DNA of 7,171 nucleotides, from positions 1-7,171 of the forward strand of contig CAZJOM010000137.1 of NCBI GenBank assembly GCA_964547645.1, given 5' to 3'. Of the stretch, positions 1-5,844 are shown piece by piece. Position numbers and translations under genes: made by a program. This stretch comes from SZUA-430 sp964547645 (GTDB lineage: Bacteria; Pseudomonadota; Alphaproteobacteria; Micropepsales; Micropepsaceae). Numbering within the stretch: position 1 is the first letter of the stretch; each line of letters begins with the position of its first letter. The notes beneath the pieces were generated by a model, which saw only the letters and a program-made list of their open reading frames with translations, ran no database searches and had not been told where the DNA came from.

Positions 1-474
1 GTGATTGGCGTCGCCATCAATGAGGGCAAGGGGCCGCTGTTCACACTCGATGAGCGCGTCGAGCTCGTGCGCCACGAAGTAGCCCAGATCGCGAAGGACG
101 CGGGCGTAACCATCAGTGTCGAACCGTTCGACATCCTGCTGATGCACTTCGCCGAGAAGATTGGCGCGCAGTTTATTATTCGAGGCCTGCGTGCGGTCAG
201 CGATTTCGACTACGAATTCCAGATGACAAGCATGAATATGGCTCTGAACCGCGAGATCGAGATGGTCTTCCTCATGGCGGGCGGGAAATACCAGGCGATC
301 GCCTCACGGCTCGTGAAAGAAATCGCTTCGCTGGGCGGCGACATTTCGCATTTCACGTCACCCTATGTCGCCGAGCGCATCCGCGAAAAATTCACCGCGC
401 GGGGCGTCAAGTTTGCACCCGGCAAAGTCGTGCCCCTAAAGCGCAACGGCACCAAGCCCAAGCCGAAGTCATAG
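1..474 (+). CDS. coaD: Phosphopantetheine adenylyltransferase, 5'-truncated
   Basis: This is the C-terminal 157 residues of CoaD, the cytosolic enzyme that transfers AMP from ATP to 4'-phosphopantetheine, giving dephospho-CoA in the penultimate step of coenzyme A synthesis. The first codon in the window (GTG) is not the start: it matches the internal Val of the VIGVA strand, so about 30-35 residues, including the nucleotide-binding T/HxGH motif, lie upstream of the window. Visible family landmarks are FTLDERVELV (14-23), RGLRAVSDFDYEFQM (61-75), VFLMA (89-93), the C-terminal signature as IASRLVKEI (100-108), and GGDISHFTSPYVAERI. The family usually has ISS where this protein has IAS. The tail ends in a Lys/Pro-rich stretch (about residues 141-157) longer than in E. 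coli CoaD. The stop is 3 bases before the queA start, so the two are probably cotranscribed. Identification is firm; only the start is missing. Confidence 0.96.
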   Translation: MIGVAINEGKGPLFTLDERVELVRHEVAQIAKDAGVTISVEPFDILLMHFAEKIGAQFIIRGLRAVSDFDYEFQMTSMNMALNREIEMVFLMAGGKYQAIASRLVKEIASLGGDISHFTSPYVAERIREKFTARGVKFAPGKVVPLKRNGTKPKPKS

Positions 475-477
475 AGT

Positions 478-1533
478 TTGCGCGTCGCCGATTTCGACTT
501 CGAGCTGCCCGAAGAGCTGATCGCCCTTCGCCCGGCGACCCCGCGCGACTCTGCGCGTCTGTTGATCGTACGCGAAGGTGCGACGAGTTTCGAAGAGGCG
601 ACGGTACGCGACCTGCCGTCGTTTCTGAATGCCGGCGATGTTTGCGTTTTCAACGACACGCGGGTGATCCCGGCGCAGCTCTTTGGCGTTCGGCCGGCGC
701 GTGGCGAGAGCGCCGAAGCTGAGATCGAGGTTACGCTGCACAAGCGTGAGGCGTCGGATCTTTGGGCGGCGTTCGCGAAGCCGGGGCGAAAGCTGATCGT
801 GGGCGATTGCGTTCGGTTTGGAGACGGGCTGGCCGCTGTGGTCGAAGCGAAGAACGAGGGTGGCGAGATTCATCTGCGCTTCGATGCGTTCGGTGCGGCG
901 CTCGATCAAGCGATTGCTCAAGTTGGCGTAACGCCCCTGCCGCCCTACATAGCGGGGCGCCGTGCGGCGGACGAACGCGACATGAGCGACTATCAGACCG
1001 TCTTCGCCGCGCGCGATGGTGCGGTGGCGGCCCCGACGGCGGGTTTGCACTTTACGCCGGAACTCTTGGCGGCGCTCGACGCGCGCGGGGTGCGACGCGA
1101 GACCGTGACGTTGCATGTCGGTGCTGGGACATTCTTACCCGTGAAGGCGGACGACACGGACGACCATGTGATGCATGCGGAATGGGGTGAAGTGTCGCGC
1201 GAGGCGGCGGAGGCGATCAATGCGGCACGCGCCGGCGGCGGGCGGGCGCTCTGCGTCGGGACGACGAGCCTGCGCATTGTGGAGAGCGCGAGCCGGGGGA
1301 GGGTGTTGCCTTTCGCCGGCGATACGCGGATCTTCATTACACCCGGCTATGCGTTCAAGTCGGTCGATATGCTGCTGACGAACTTTCACTTGCCGCGTTC
1401 GACCCTGTTCATGCTGGTGAGCGCGGTTTGCGGGATTGAGACGATGCGGGCGGCGTACGCGCATGCGATTGCCAAGCGCTTCCGTTTCTATTCTTACGGC
1501 GATGCCTGCCTTCTGATACGGAAGCGCCCATGA
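478..1533 (+). CDS. queA: S-adenosylmethionine:tRNA ribosyltransferase-isomerase
   Basis: QueA moves and isomerises the ribosyl group of S-adenosylmethionine onto preQ1-modified tRNA, making epoxyqueuosine at the wobble base of GUN-anticodon tRNAs. The 351-residue protein is full length and collinear with the family. Landmarks are RPATPRDSARLL (18-29), VFNDTRVIPAQLFG (57-70), GVTPLPPYI (150-158), the DYQTVFA and APTAGLHFT blocks (171-193), LHVGAGTFLPV (212-222), HAEW (233-236), VGTTSLR (260-266), FITPGYAF (286-293), LLTNFHLPRSTLFMLVSA (299-316) and RFRFYSYGDACLL (334-346). The start is a TTG three bases after the coaD stop. It is chosen because the encoded N-terminus (MRVADFDFELPEELIALRP) matches the usual QueA beginning, and no ATG or GTG is better placed. 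The next gene in the run is tgt, which acts one step earlier in the same pathway. Confidence 0.97.
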   Translation: MRVADFDFELPEELIALRPATPRDSARLLIVREGATSFEEATVRDLPSFLNAGDVCVFNDTRVIPAQLFGVRPARGESAEAEIEVTLHKREASDLWAAFAKPGRKLIVGDCVRFGDGLAAVVEAKNEGGEIHLRFDAFGAALDQAIAQVGVTPLPPYIAGRRAADERDMSDYQTVFAARDGAVAAPTAGLHFTPELLAALDARGVRRETVTLHVGAGTFLPVKADDTDDHVMHAEWGEVSREAAEAINAARAGGGRALCVGTTSLRIVESASRGRVLPFAGDTRIFITPGYAFKSVDMLLTNFHLPRSTLFMLVSAVCGIETMRAAYAHAIAKRFRFYSYGDACLLIRKRP

Positions 1534-1643
1534 GTGAGTTCTCTATCTTCCTGGGACCGCGGGCATCCTTGCCCGCTCTTCTTCTTTTTCGACGCTTTAA
1601 GAGAGAGCGGGCAGGGATGCTCGCGGTCCCAGGAAGAAGATGA
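1530..1643 (+). CDS. Possible 37-residue bridging ORF between queA and tgt
   Basis: This short open frame begins with an ATG overlapping the queA stop (ATGA at 1530-1533) and ends with a TGA overlapping the tgt start (ATGA at 1640-1643). It has 37 sense codons without interruption. A GGAAG that could serve as a ribosome-binding site lies five bases before its ATG (1520-1524), inside queA. The peptide is basic at its end and is almost entirely made by the inverted repeat that fills the interval: the two arms give FLGPRASLPAL and RAGMLAVPGRR. Peptides of this style are typical spurious translations of interspersed repeats, so a folded protein product is unlikely. The ORF may still matter, because ribosomes passing through it would open the hairpin and could reinitiate at tgt. 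Confidence refers to its being translated at all; no function is claimed for the peptide. Confidence 0.3.
   Translation: MSEFSIFLGPRASLPALLLFRRFKRERAGMLAVPGRR
1546..1637. repeat. Long inverted repeat (34-base arms) between queA and tgt
   Basis: The arms 1546-1579 and 1604-1637 are reverse complements at 32 of 34 positions; the mismatches are 1562/1621 and 1569/1614. They enclose a 24-base loop with a pyrimidine-rich first half. The arm core is CTGGGACCGCGGGCATCC followed by TGCCCGCTCT. This resembles a kind of GC-rich palindromic intergenic repeat found in many copies in some bacterial genomes and often mis-annotated as short proteins; that link is from general knowledge and untested here. 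In RNA it would form a very stable stem of about 34 pairs. There is no T-run after the right arm, and the element lies inside an apparent operon, so it does not look like an ordinary intrinsic terminator. It occupies nearly the whole queA-tgt gap. Confidence 0.9.
1631..1634 (+). promoter_or_regulatory. Shine-Dalgarno of tgt inside the hairpin arm
   Basis: AGGA lies five bases before the tgt ATG and is the only good ribosome-binding site for it. It falls within the right arm of the inverted repeat (1604-1637), so it would be base-paired when the hairpin folds. Free access may therefore depend on ribosomes arriving from upstream; this last point is inference. Confidence 0.65.
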
Positions 1644-2764
1644 GCTTTTCCTTCGCGATAAAAGCCACAGACGGTGCCGCGCGGACCGGCGTCATCTCGA
1701 CCGTGCGCGGAGAGATTCGCACACCTGCGTTTATGCCGGTCGGCACTGCCGGCACGGTGAAGGCGATGCTGCCGGAGTCCGTGCGGGAGACGGGTGCGGA
1801 TATTTTACTCGGCAACACGTATCACCTGATGTTGCGGCCGGGGGCGGAGCGGGTGGCGAGGCTCGGCGGGCTCCACAAGGTGATGAACTGGGCGCGGCCC
1901 ATCTTGACCGACTCCGGCGGGTTTCAGGTGATGTCGCTGGCGCAGTTGCGCAAGCTCGACGAGCAGGGCGTTTCGTTTCAGTCGCATATCGACGGGGCGC
2001 AGTATCAACTGACGCCGGAGCGTTCGATGGAGATTCAGGCGCTGCTCGGCTCCGACATTCATATGGTGTTGGACGAGTGCACGCCGTTTCCGGCGGGCGA
2101 GGCGGAAGCGGAAAGTTCGATGGAACTTTCCATGCGCTGGGCGAAGCGGTCGAAGGCCGCGTTCCGCGAGGCGCCGGGGCGGGCGTTGTTCGGCATCGTG
2201 CAGGGCAGCGTCTATCCGCACTTGCGTGCGCGTTCGGCGGCGGCGCTGCAGGAGATCGGGTTTCCCGGTTACGCGGTCGGTGGGCTCGCGGTGGGCGAGG
2301 GGCAGGCGCGGATGTTCGAGGTGCTCGACTTCACGGTGCCGCACCTGCCGGCGGATCGACCGCGCTATCTGATGGGCGTCGGCAAGCCGGACGATATCGT
2401 CGGCGCCGTGATGCGTGGGATCGACATGTTCGACTGCGTGCTGCCGACACGCTCCGGCCGCAACGGGCAGGCGTTCACGGCGCGCGGACCGGTGAACCTG
2501 CGCAATGCGCGGCACACGGACGATCCGCGTCCGTTGGAGGTTGGATGCCGCTGCCCCGCTTGCCGGCAGTACTCACGCGCCTATCTGCATCACCTGGTGA
2601 AGTCGGACGAGATTCTGGCGTCGATGCTGATCACCTGGCACAACCTCACGCACTATCAGGATCTGACGGCGGGTTTGCGCGAGGCGATCATGGGTGGGCG
2701 GCTTGCGGCTCATGCGGCCGAGCTGCGGCAACAATATGCGTTGGGCGATATCGAACCTAGTTGA
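1640..2764 (+). CDS. tgt: tRNA-guanine transglycosylase
   Basis: Tgt swaps guanine 34 for preQ1 in tRNAs with GUN anticodons, the step before QueA in queuosine synthesis. The 374-residue protein has the normal bacterial length. The N-terminus (TPAFMPVGTAGTVKAM, 28-43) and LGNTYHLMLRPG (57-68) match the TIM-barrel family. DSGGFQ gives Asp91 (general acid/base position), GIDMFDCVLPTRSGRNGQAF gives Asp265 (nucleophile position), and Cys303, Cys305, Cys308 (CRCPAC) with His334 form the structural zinc site. GGLAVGE (214-220) is part of the substrate-binding region. The ATG at 1640 is chosen because the protein then begins as family members do and AGGA is five bases upstream. The start overlaps the stop of the short bridging ORF by ATGA. 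The 3' end overlaps the convergent minus-strand gene by 8 bases. Confidence 0.97.
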   Translation: MSFSFAIKATDGAARTGVISTVRGEIRTPAFMPVGTAGTVKAMLPESVRETGADILLGNTYHLMLRPGAERVARLGGLHKVMNWARPILTDSGGFQVMSLAQLRKLDEQGVSFQSHIDGAQYQLTPERSMEIQALLGSDIHMVLDECTPFPAGEAEAESSMELSMRWAKRSKAAFREAPGRALFGIVQGSVYPHLRARSAAALQEIGFPGYAVGGLAVGEGQARMFEVLDFTVPHLPADRPRYLMGVGKPDDIVGAVMRGIDMFDCVLPTRSGRNGQAFTARGPVNLRNARHTDDPRPLEVGCRCPACRQYSRAYLHHLVKSDEILASMLITWHNLTHYQDLTAGLREAIMGGRLAAHAAELRQQYALGDIEPS

Positions 2765-2771
2765 TATCGCC
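2744..2771. terminator. Palindrome at the convergent gene ends, possible two-way terminator
   Basis: GGCGATATC (2744-2752) and GATATCGCC (2763-2771) are perfect reverse complements around a 10-base spacer; G-U and A-U pairs can extend the stem by two. It covers both stop codons, tgt TGA at 2762-2764 and the opposing TAG at 2757-2759. No T-tract follows on either strand, so it is a weak intrinsic terminator at best. It is listed because nothing else separates the two converging transcripts. Confidence 0.3.
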
Positions 2772-3224
2772 GAGCCACCCATTCACCCACGACGTCAAGT
2801 TCTTCCCGGCTTGTGACGGGTTGGTCGAGTCCCAGTCGCCTTTGTTGTCGAGCATCACCTGTGAATAGGTGCGCTTCGCGGCGTCGTAGGTGTAGCAATA
2901 GACCAGCGTTTGGCCCATGTCGGCGCCGCGCGGCGACGGTTGCGTTGGCTTTGCGTCCGCCGCGTCGGCGATCAGCGGAGCGTTCTTCTCGATCTCGGGC
3001 GTCGGGACCTTCTTGCCCGAGACGACCATCGCGCCTTCGTAGCGCATCTTGAGGTCGGCTTCGGTCAGCATCGTCATGTCGCGTGGGTCCCAAGGTCGAG
3101 CTTGTCCCGCTGGCGAGCGTTCAACCTTGTAGCGCCAGATGTTGCCCGCGGTGTCGAGCACGGCGCCGTAACGCTGATAGCCCCACGCGTGGTTCACATA
3201 CTCGCGCCCGCAGAGCCAGGTTTG
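2757..3224 (-). CDS. Unrecognised protein, 5' end lost in the assembly gap
   Basis: The last 155 residues of a minus-strand gene are visible; its start lies in the N run. I do not recognise a family. The visible part begins QTWLCGREYV and continues with an aromatic-rich stretch (NHAWGYQRYGAVLDTAG, 11-27, then NIWRYKV, 28-34). The middle has WDPRDMTMLTEADLKMRYEG (45-64), followed by a Pro/Ala/Lys-rich linker (about 70-100). The C-terminal block has VYCYTYDAAKRTYSQVMLDN (108-127) and WVNGWLGDIN at the end. There are two cysteines (5 and 110) and no membrane segment in the visible part. The segments around 19-33 and 106-125 read like beta strands, which would suit a small exported or lipid-anchored beta-rich protein, but the signal region cannot be seen. 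It is not the end of PHA synthase, whose C-terminus looks different and is nearly complete before the gap. The stop overlaps tgt tail to tail. Confidence 0.75.
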   Translation of the reverse strand, partial: QTWLCGREYVNHAWGYQRYGAVLDTAGNIWRYKVERSPAGQARPWDPRDMTMLTEADLKMRYEGAMVVSGKKVPTPEIEKNAPLIADAADAKPTQPSPRGADMGQTLVYCYTYDAAKRTYSQVMLDNKGDWDSTNPSQAGKNLTSWVNGWLGDIN

Positions 3225-3324
3225 NNNNNNNNNNNNNNNNNNNNNNNNNNNNNNNNNNNNNNNNNNNNNNNNNNNNNNNNNNNNNNNNNNNNNNNNNNNN
3301 NNNNNNNNNNNNNNNNNNNNNNNN
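3225..3324. other. Assembly gap of 100 Ns
   Basis: Exactly 100 undetermined bases, the usual placeholder for a scaffold gap of unknown size. It hides the last roughly 15-25 codons of phaC, the spacer after it, and the start of the downstream gene. Frame continuity across it has no meaning. Confidence 0.98.
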
Positions 3325-5063
3325 ACGCGCGCCGGAACCTTCTTTCCGGATTGCTTCGACAGCCACTTGTCCCAGTGGGGCCACCAGGAGCCTGGGGTTT
3401 CTGTGGCGCCGGCGATCCAGTCTTCAACCTTCTCCGGCAGTTTGTCGTTGGTCCAGAATTGGTACTTGTTCGCGTCAGGGTGATTGATGACGCCGGCGAT
3501 GTGGCCTGAGCCGGCCATCATGAAGGTGATGGGGCCTTTGAACAGTTTCGTCGATTTGTAGACCGAGCGGCAGGGCGCAATGTGGTCTTCCTTCGACGAC
3601 TGTAGGTACATCGGGATTTTGACCTTGGCCAAGTCGAGCTTCTCGCCGCCCAGCACCATCTTGCCCCGTGCGAGGTTGTTGTCGCGGTAGCATTCGCGCA
3701 GATAGAACATGTGCATCTTGATGGGCATGCGCGTCGAATCCGCGTTCCAGTAGAGCAGATCGAAACGCATCGGGTCGCGGCCCATGAGGTAGTTATTGAC
3801 CACGAAACTCCAGATCAAATCGTTGGAGCGCAGCATGTTGAACGTGGTCGCCATCTTGGCGCCGTCGAGATAGCCGCCTTGGGCTCTCATCGTTTCTTCC
3901 ATCGACTTCAATTGCTCGTCGTCGATGAATACCTGAAGGTCGCCGGCTTCGGAAAAGTCGGCTTGCGCGGCGAAGAAGGTCGCGGACTTGATGCGATTGT
4001 CGCCCTTGGCTGCCATGTAGGCGAGCGTCGCGGATAGGAGCGTGCCGCCGATGCAGTAGCCGATCGCGTTGACTTCACGCTGGCCGGTGGCTTTTTCGAT
4101 CGCGTCGAGCGCTTCGAAGATACCTTCGCGCATGTAGTCTTCAAAGGTTTTCTGGGCGAGCGCCGCGTCCGGGTTGACCCAGGAGGCGACGAAGACGGTG
4201 TACCCGCGGGCGGTTGCCCACTTCACGAACGAGTTTTTCTCGCCGAGGTCGAGGATGTAATACTTGTTGATCCACGGCGGGAAGATGACGAGCGGGCGCT
4301 CGTATTGTTCGTCGGTGGTTGGCATGTACTGGATCAGTTGCATCAGGTCGTTCTGATAGACGACCTTTGCGGGCGTAAGCGCGAGGTTGCGGCCGACCTC
4401 GAAGAAATCCATGTCGGTTTGGCGGATCGCGAGCTGGCCTTTGCCCCGCTCGAGGTCCTTGAGCATGTTGTTCAGACCCTTGACCAGGTTTTCGCCGTTC
4501 GACTTGAACGTTTCGCGCAGGACCTCGGGGTTCGTGAACAGGAAATTCGAAGGCGAGAGCGCGTCGGCGAATTGCTTCGTATAGAAGTCGATCTTCTTGC
4601 GCGTCTTGGGGTCGAGACCCTTGACGTCGCTCATCGTGTTCTGGAACCAACGGGCGGAGAGCAGATACGACTGTTTGATGAAGTCGAAGATCTGGTGCTC
4701 GCTCCAATCTTTATCCTTGAAGCGCTTGTCGCCGGCCGACGGTTCGATCACCGGCGGCACGTCTTCGCCGATCATGCGCCGGGCCGTGTGATGCCAGAGG
4801 TTGAGGTAGTCGTGCCACAGCTTGAAGTTGGCTTCGACGAAATGGCCGGGGTTGCGGACCGCATGGCTCAAGAAGTCGACGAAGGTTTGACCGAGGTTCA
4901 AAGGATCGCGTTGAACGCTGCCGCCCTTGCCGTTCTTCATCTGACCTTTCATGAAGTCGGTGACCAGACGTTGGCTTTGCGCCGCGACCTTGACCATGTT
5001 GCGCGAGAATTCGGCGGGGTCTTTGATCTGGTATTCGCTCAGCATTTTCTGCGGATCGGCCAT
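3325..5063 (-). CDS. phaC: Class I polyhydroxyalkanoate synthase, 3' end in gap
   Basis: PhaC polymerises (R)-3-hydroxyacyl-CoA into polyhydroxyalkanoate on storage-granule surfaces. The first 579 residues are visible; class I enzymes run to about 590-600, so only a short tail is lost in the gap. The N-terminal region (about 100-270) has the family pattern, including DPLNLGQTF and KLWHDYLNLW. The alpha/beta-hydrolase core follows from PLVIFPPWINKYYILDL (257-273) and SWVNPD (294-299). The lipase-like box GYCIGG gives the catalytic Cys337, SSKEDHIAP gives Asp493, and GSGHIAGVINHP gives His521; the Asp-His spacing is the same as in Cupriavidus PhaC. NDLIWSFVVNNYLMG and FDLLYWN are also present, and the visible part ends in GSWWPHWDKWL and SGKKVPAR. 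The ATG at 5063 has GGGGAGAG nine bases upstream (5073-5080). No phaA, phaB, phasin or phaR gene is in the window. The opposite strand is open over a long stretch by base composition only. Confidence 0.96.
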
Positions 5064-5285
5064 TTTCGTCTTCTCTCCCCGTGCGGGCGGCTTCTGGCTG
5101 GGCCCCCGTCACTACCTGCGCCTGGCAGTAAATCACGGGGTGCGGCAAGTGTCACAGGCGTCAACGGTGGCTCTACACCACAAATAATAAAGGTAGCGTT
5201 TCCGGGCCGGTTTGCGGCAAAATCGGGGTGCTTTGCGGGTGCCCACTCCCGCCGCTACCCCACGCCTGAAAATGGAGTTTCCCTG
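5064..5285. promoter_or_regulatory. Divergent control region between phaC and the lipoprotein gene
   Basis: The 222 bases must carry the promoters of both divergent genes. The only AT-rich patch is around 5182-5191. TGCGGCAA occurs twice on the + strand (5141-5148 and 5213-5220); the second copy sits in an 11-base palindrome, TTTGCGGCAAA (5211-5221). CTGC (5116-5119) and GCAG (5125-5128) form a further inverted pair, and CCCCGT/ACGGGG (5104-5109, 5135-5140) another. I saw no convincing -35/-10 pair for the lipoprotein gene. Confidence 0.5.
5127..5155 (-). promoter_or_regulatory. Candidate sigma-70-like promoter of phaC
   Basis: On the minus strand, GTGACA (5150-5155) and TTTACT (5127-5132) are separated by exactly 17 bases. 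They match the -35 and -10 consensus at 5 of 6 and 4 of 6 positions. Transcription would begin near 5120, giving a leader of roughly 55-60 bases before the phaC ATG. The GCAG half-site at 5125-5128 overlaps the -10 box. The call rests on eye matching only. Confidence 0.35.
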
Positions 5286-5789
5286 ATGTCCCGTTTGGTA
5301 TTGCGTTTGTTGCCTGTGGCGGCTGCGGCCGGCTTGCTTGCGGCCTGCTCGTCCATGCCGGAGTGGACGAAGCCGACGACCTGGTACGACGGGGTGACGG
5401 GGGCCAAGAAAGAGGCGCCCGCCGAGGCCAAGGCCGAGACGAAGCCTGCGGAAGGCGCGGAAGCGACCAAGACGGCGACCACCGCTGCAGCCGGCGGGGA
5501 TCCGGTGGTTGATCCTCTGGAACCGGCGGTCAAGGGGCCGCGCATTAAGCCTGCCGACAAGCCGACCGCGTTCCCGAACCTGTCGGCGCAACCTGTGGCG
5601 CGCGAGGCGACATCGACGGACTCGCAGCGTCGCGAGATCCGCGACAGCCTGGTCGCCGATCGCGACAACGCGCAGCACACGGCTGACGAGCTTCGTGGCG
5701 GTACCGCACCGGCGGCCGCGCCGCCGACTCCGGCTGCTAAGCCGGCGACGAAAACTGACGAAACCGAGGACAAGCCGAAGAGCGAGTGA
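5286..5789 (+). CDS. Ala/Lys/Pro-rich lipoprotein
   Basis: A 167-residue protein with a lipoprotein signal peptide: basic start (MSRLVLR), hydrophobic stretch (8-18) and lipobox LAAC with Cys21 as the acylation site. Ser at +2 argues against inner-membrane retention by the enterobacterial rule, so an outer-membrane anchor facing the periplasm is likely. The mature start is SSMPEWTKPTTWYDGVTG, followed by a low-complexity Ala/Lys/Glu/Thr segment (40-70). A more ordered part follows, with FPNL (96-99) and RREIRDSLVADRDNAQH (115-131), and then an Ala/Pro/Lys tail. From memory, a similar layout (PxW..WYD near the start, then FPNL and LVADR blocks) occurs in alphaproteobacterial lipoproteins, some carrying a C-terminal OmpA domain; no OmpA domain is present here. 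The ATG is chosen for the signal peptide and the GGAG eight bases upstream (5274-5277). The same frame is open far upstream, antisense to phaC, but that is composition. Function unknown. Confidence 0.9.
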   Translation: MSRLVLRLLPVAAAAGLLAACSSMPEWTKPTTWYDGVTGAKKEAPAEAKAETKPAEGAEATKTATTAAAGGDPVVDPLEPAVKGPRIKPADKPTAFPNLSAQPVAREATSTDSQRREIRDSLVADRDNAQHTADELRGGTAPAAAPPTPAAKPATKTDETEDKPKSE

Positions 5790-5821
5790 TCGCACCGGCG
5801 ATACCGTTTAATGAGCCGGCC

Positions 5822-5842
5822 CCCGCGGGTCACGCTCGCGGG
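5822..5842 (+). promoter_or_regulatory. Small GC hairpin just before the aminotransferase start
   Basis: CCCGCG (5822-5827) and CGCGGG (5837-5842) are perfect reverse complements with a 9-base loop, ending two bases before the ATG at 5845. There is no T-tract, so it is not a clear terminator for the lipoprotein gene. It could reduce initiation at the ATG, but may be chance in GC-rich DNA. Confidence 0.25.
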
Positions 5843-5844
5843 CT

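Noticed and set aside
469..1116. Minus-strand frame opposite queA
   Set aside because: Arg-rich shadow of a conserved gene in GC-rich DNA; no start signal or recognisable motif.
1546..1637. The inverted repeat as an ordinary intrinsic terminator
   Set aside because: No T-run follows the right arm, the loop is 24 bases, and the element lies inside a translationally linked pair of genes of one pathway.
1534..2760. A 408-codon + strand frame overlapping tgt
   Set aside because: It runs in another frame through tgt, whose protein is clearly conserved. Its translation is Gly/Arg/Ala-rich and its start is made of the inverted repeat.
5166..5181. GGTG/CACC mini-palindrome as an operator for the lipoprotein gene
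   Set aside because: Four to five matching bases are too few, with no second copy nearby.
4305..5285. A long + strand open stretch antisense to phaC, in frame with the lipoprotein
   Set aside because: It mirrors conserved phaC codons and shows no family features. The lipoprotein has its own start, Shine-Dalgarno and signal peptide at 5286.
5795..5819. CCGGC/GCCGG inverted pair after the lipoprotein stop as a terminator
   Set aside because: Only five base pairs with a 15-base loop and no T-tract; expected by chance at this GC content.
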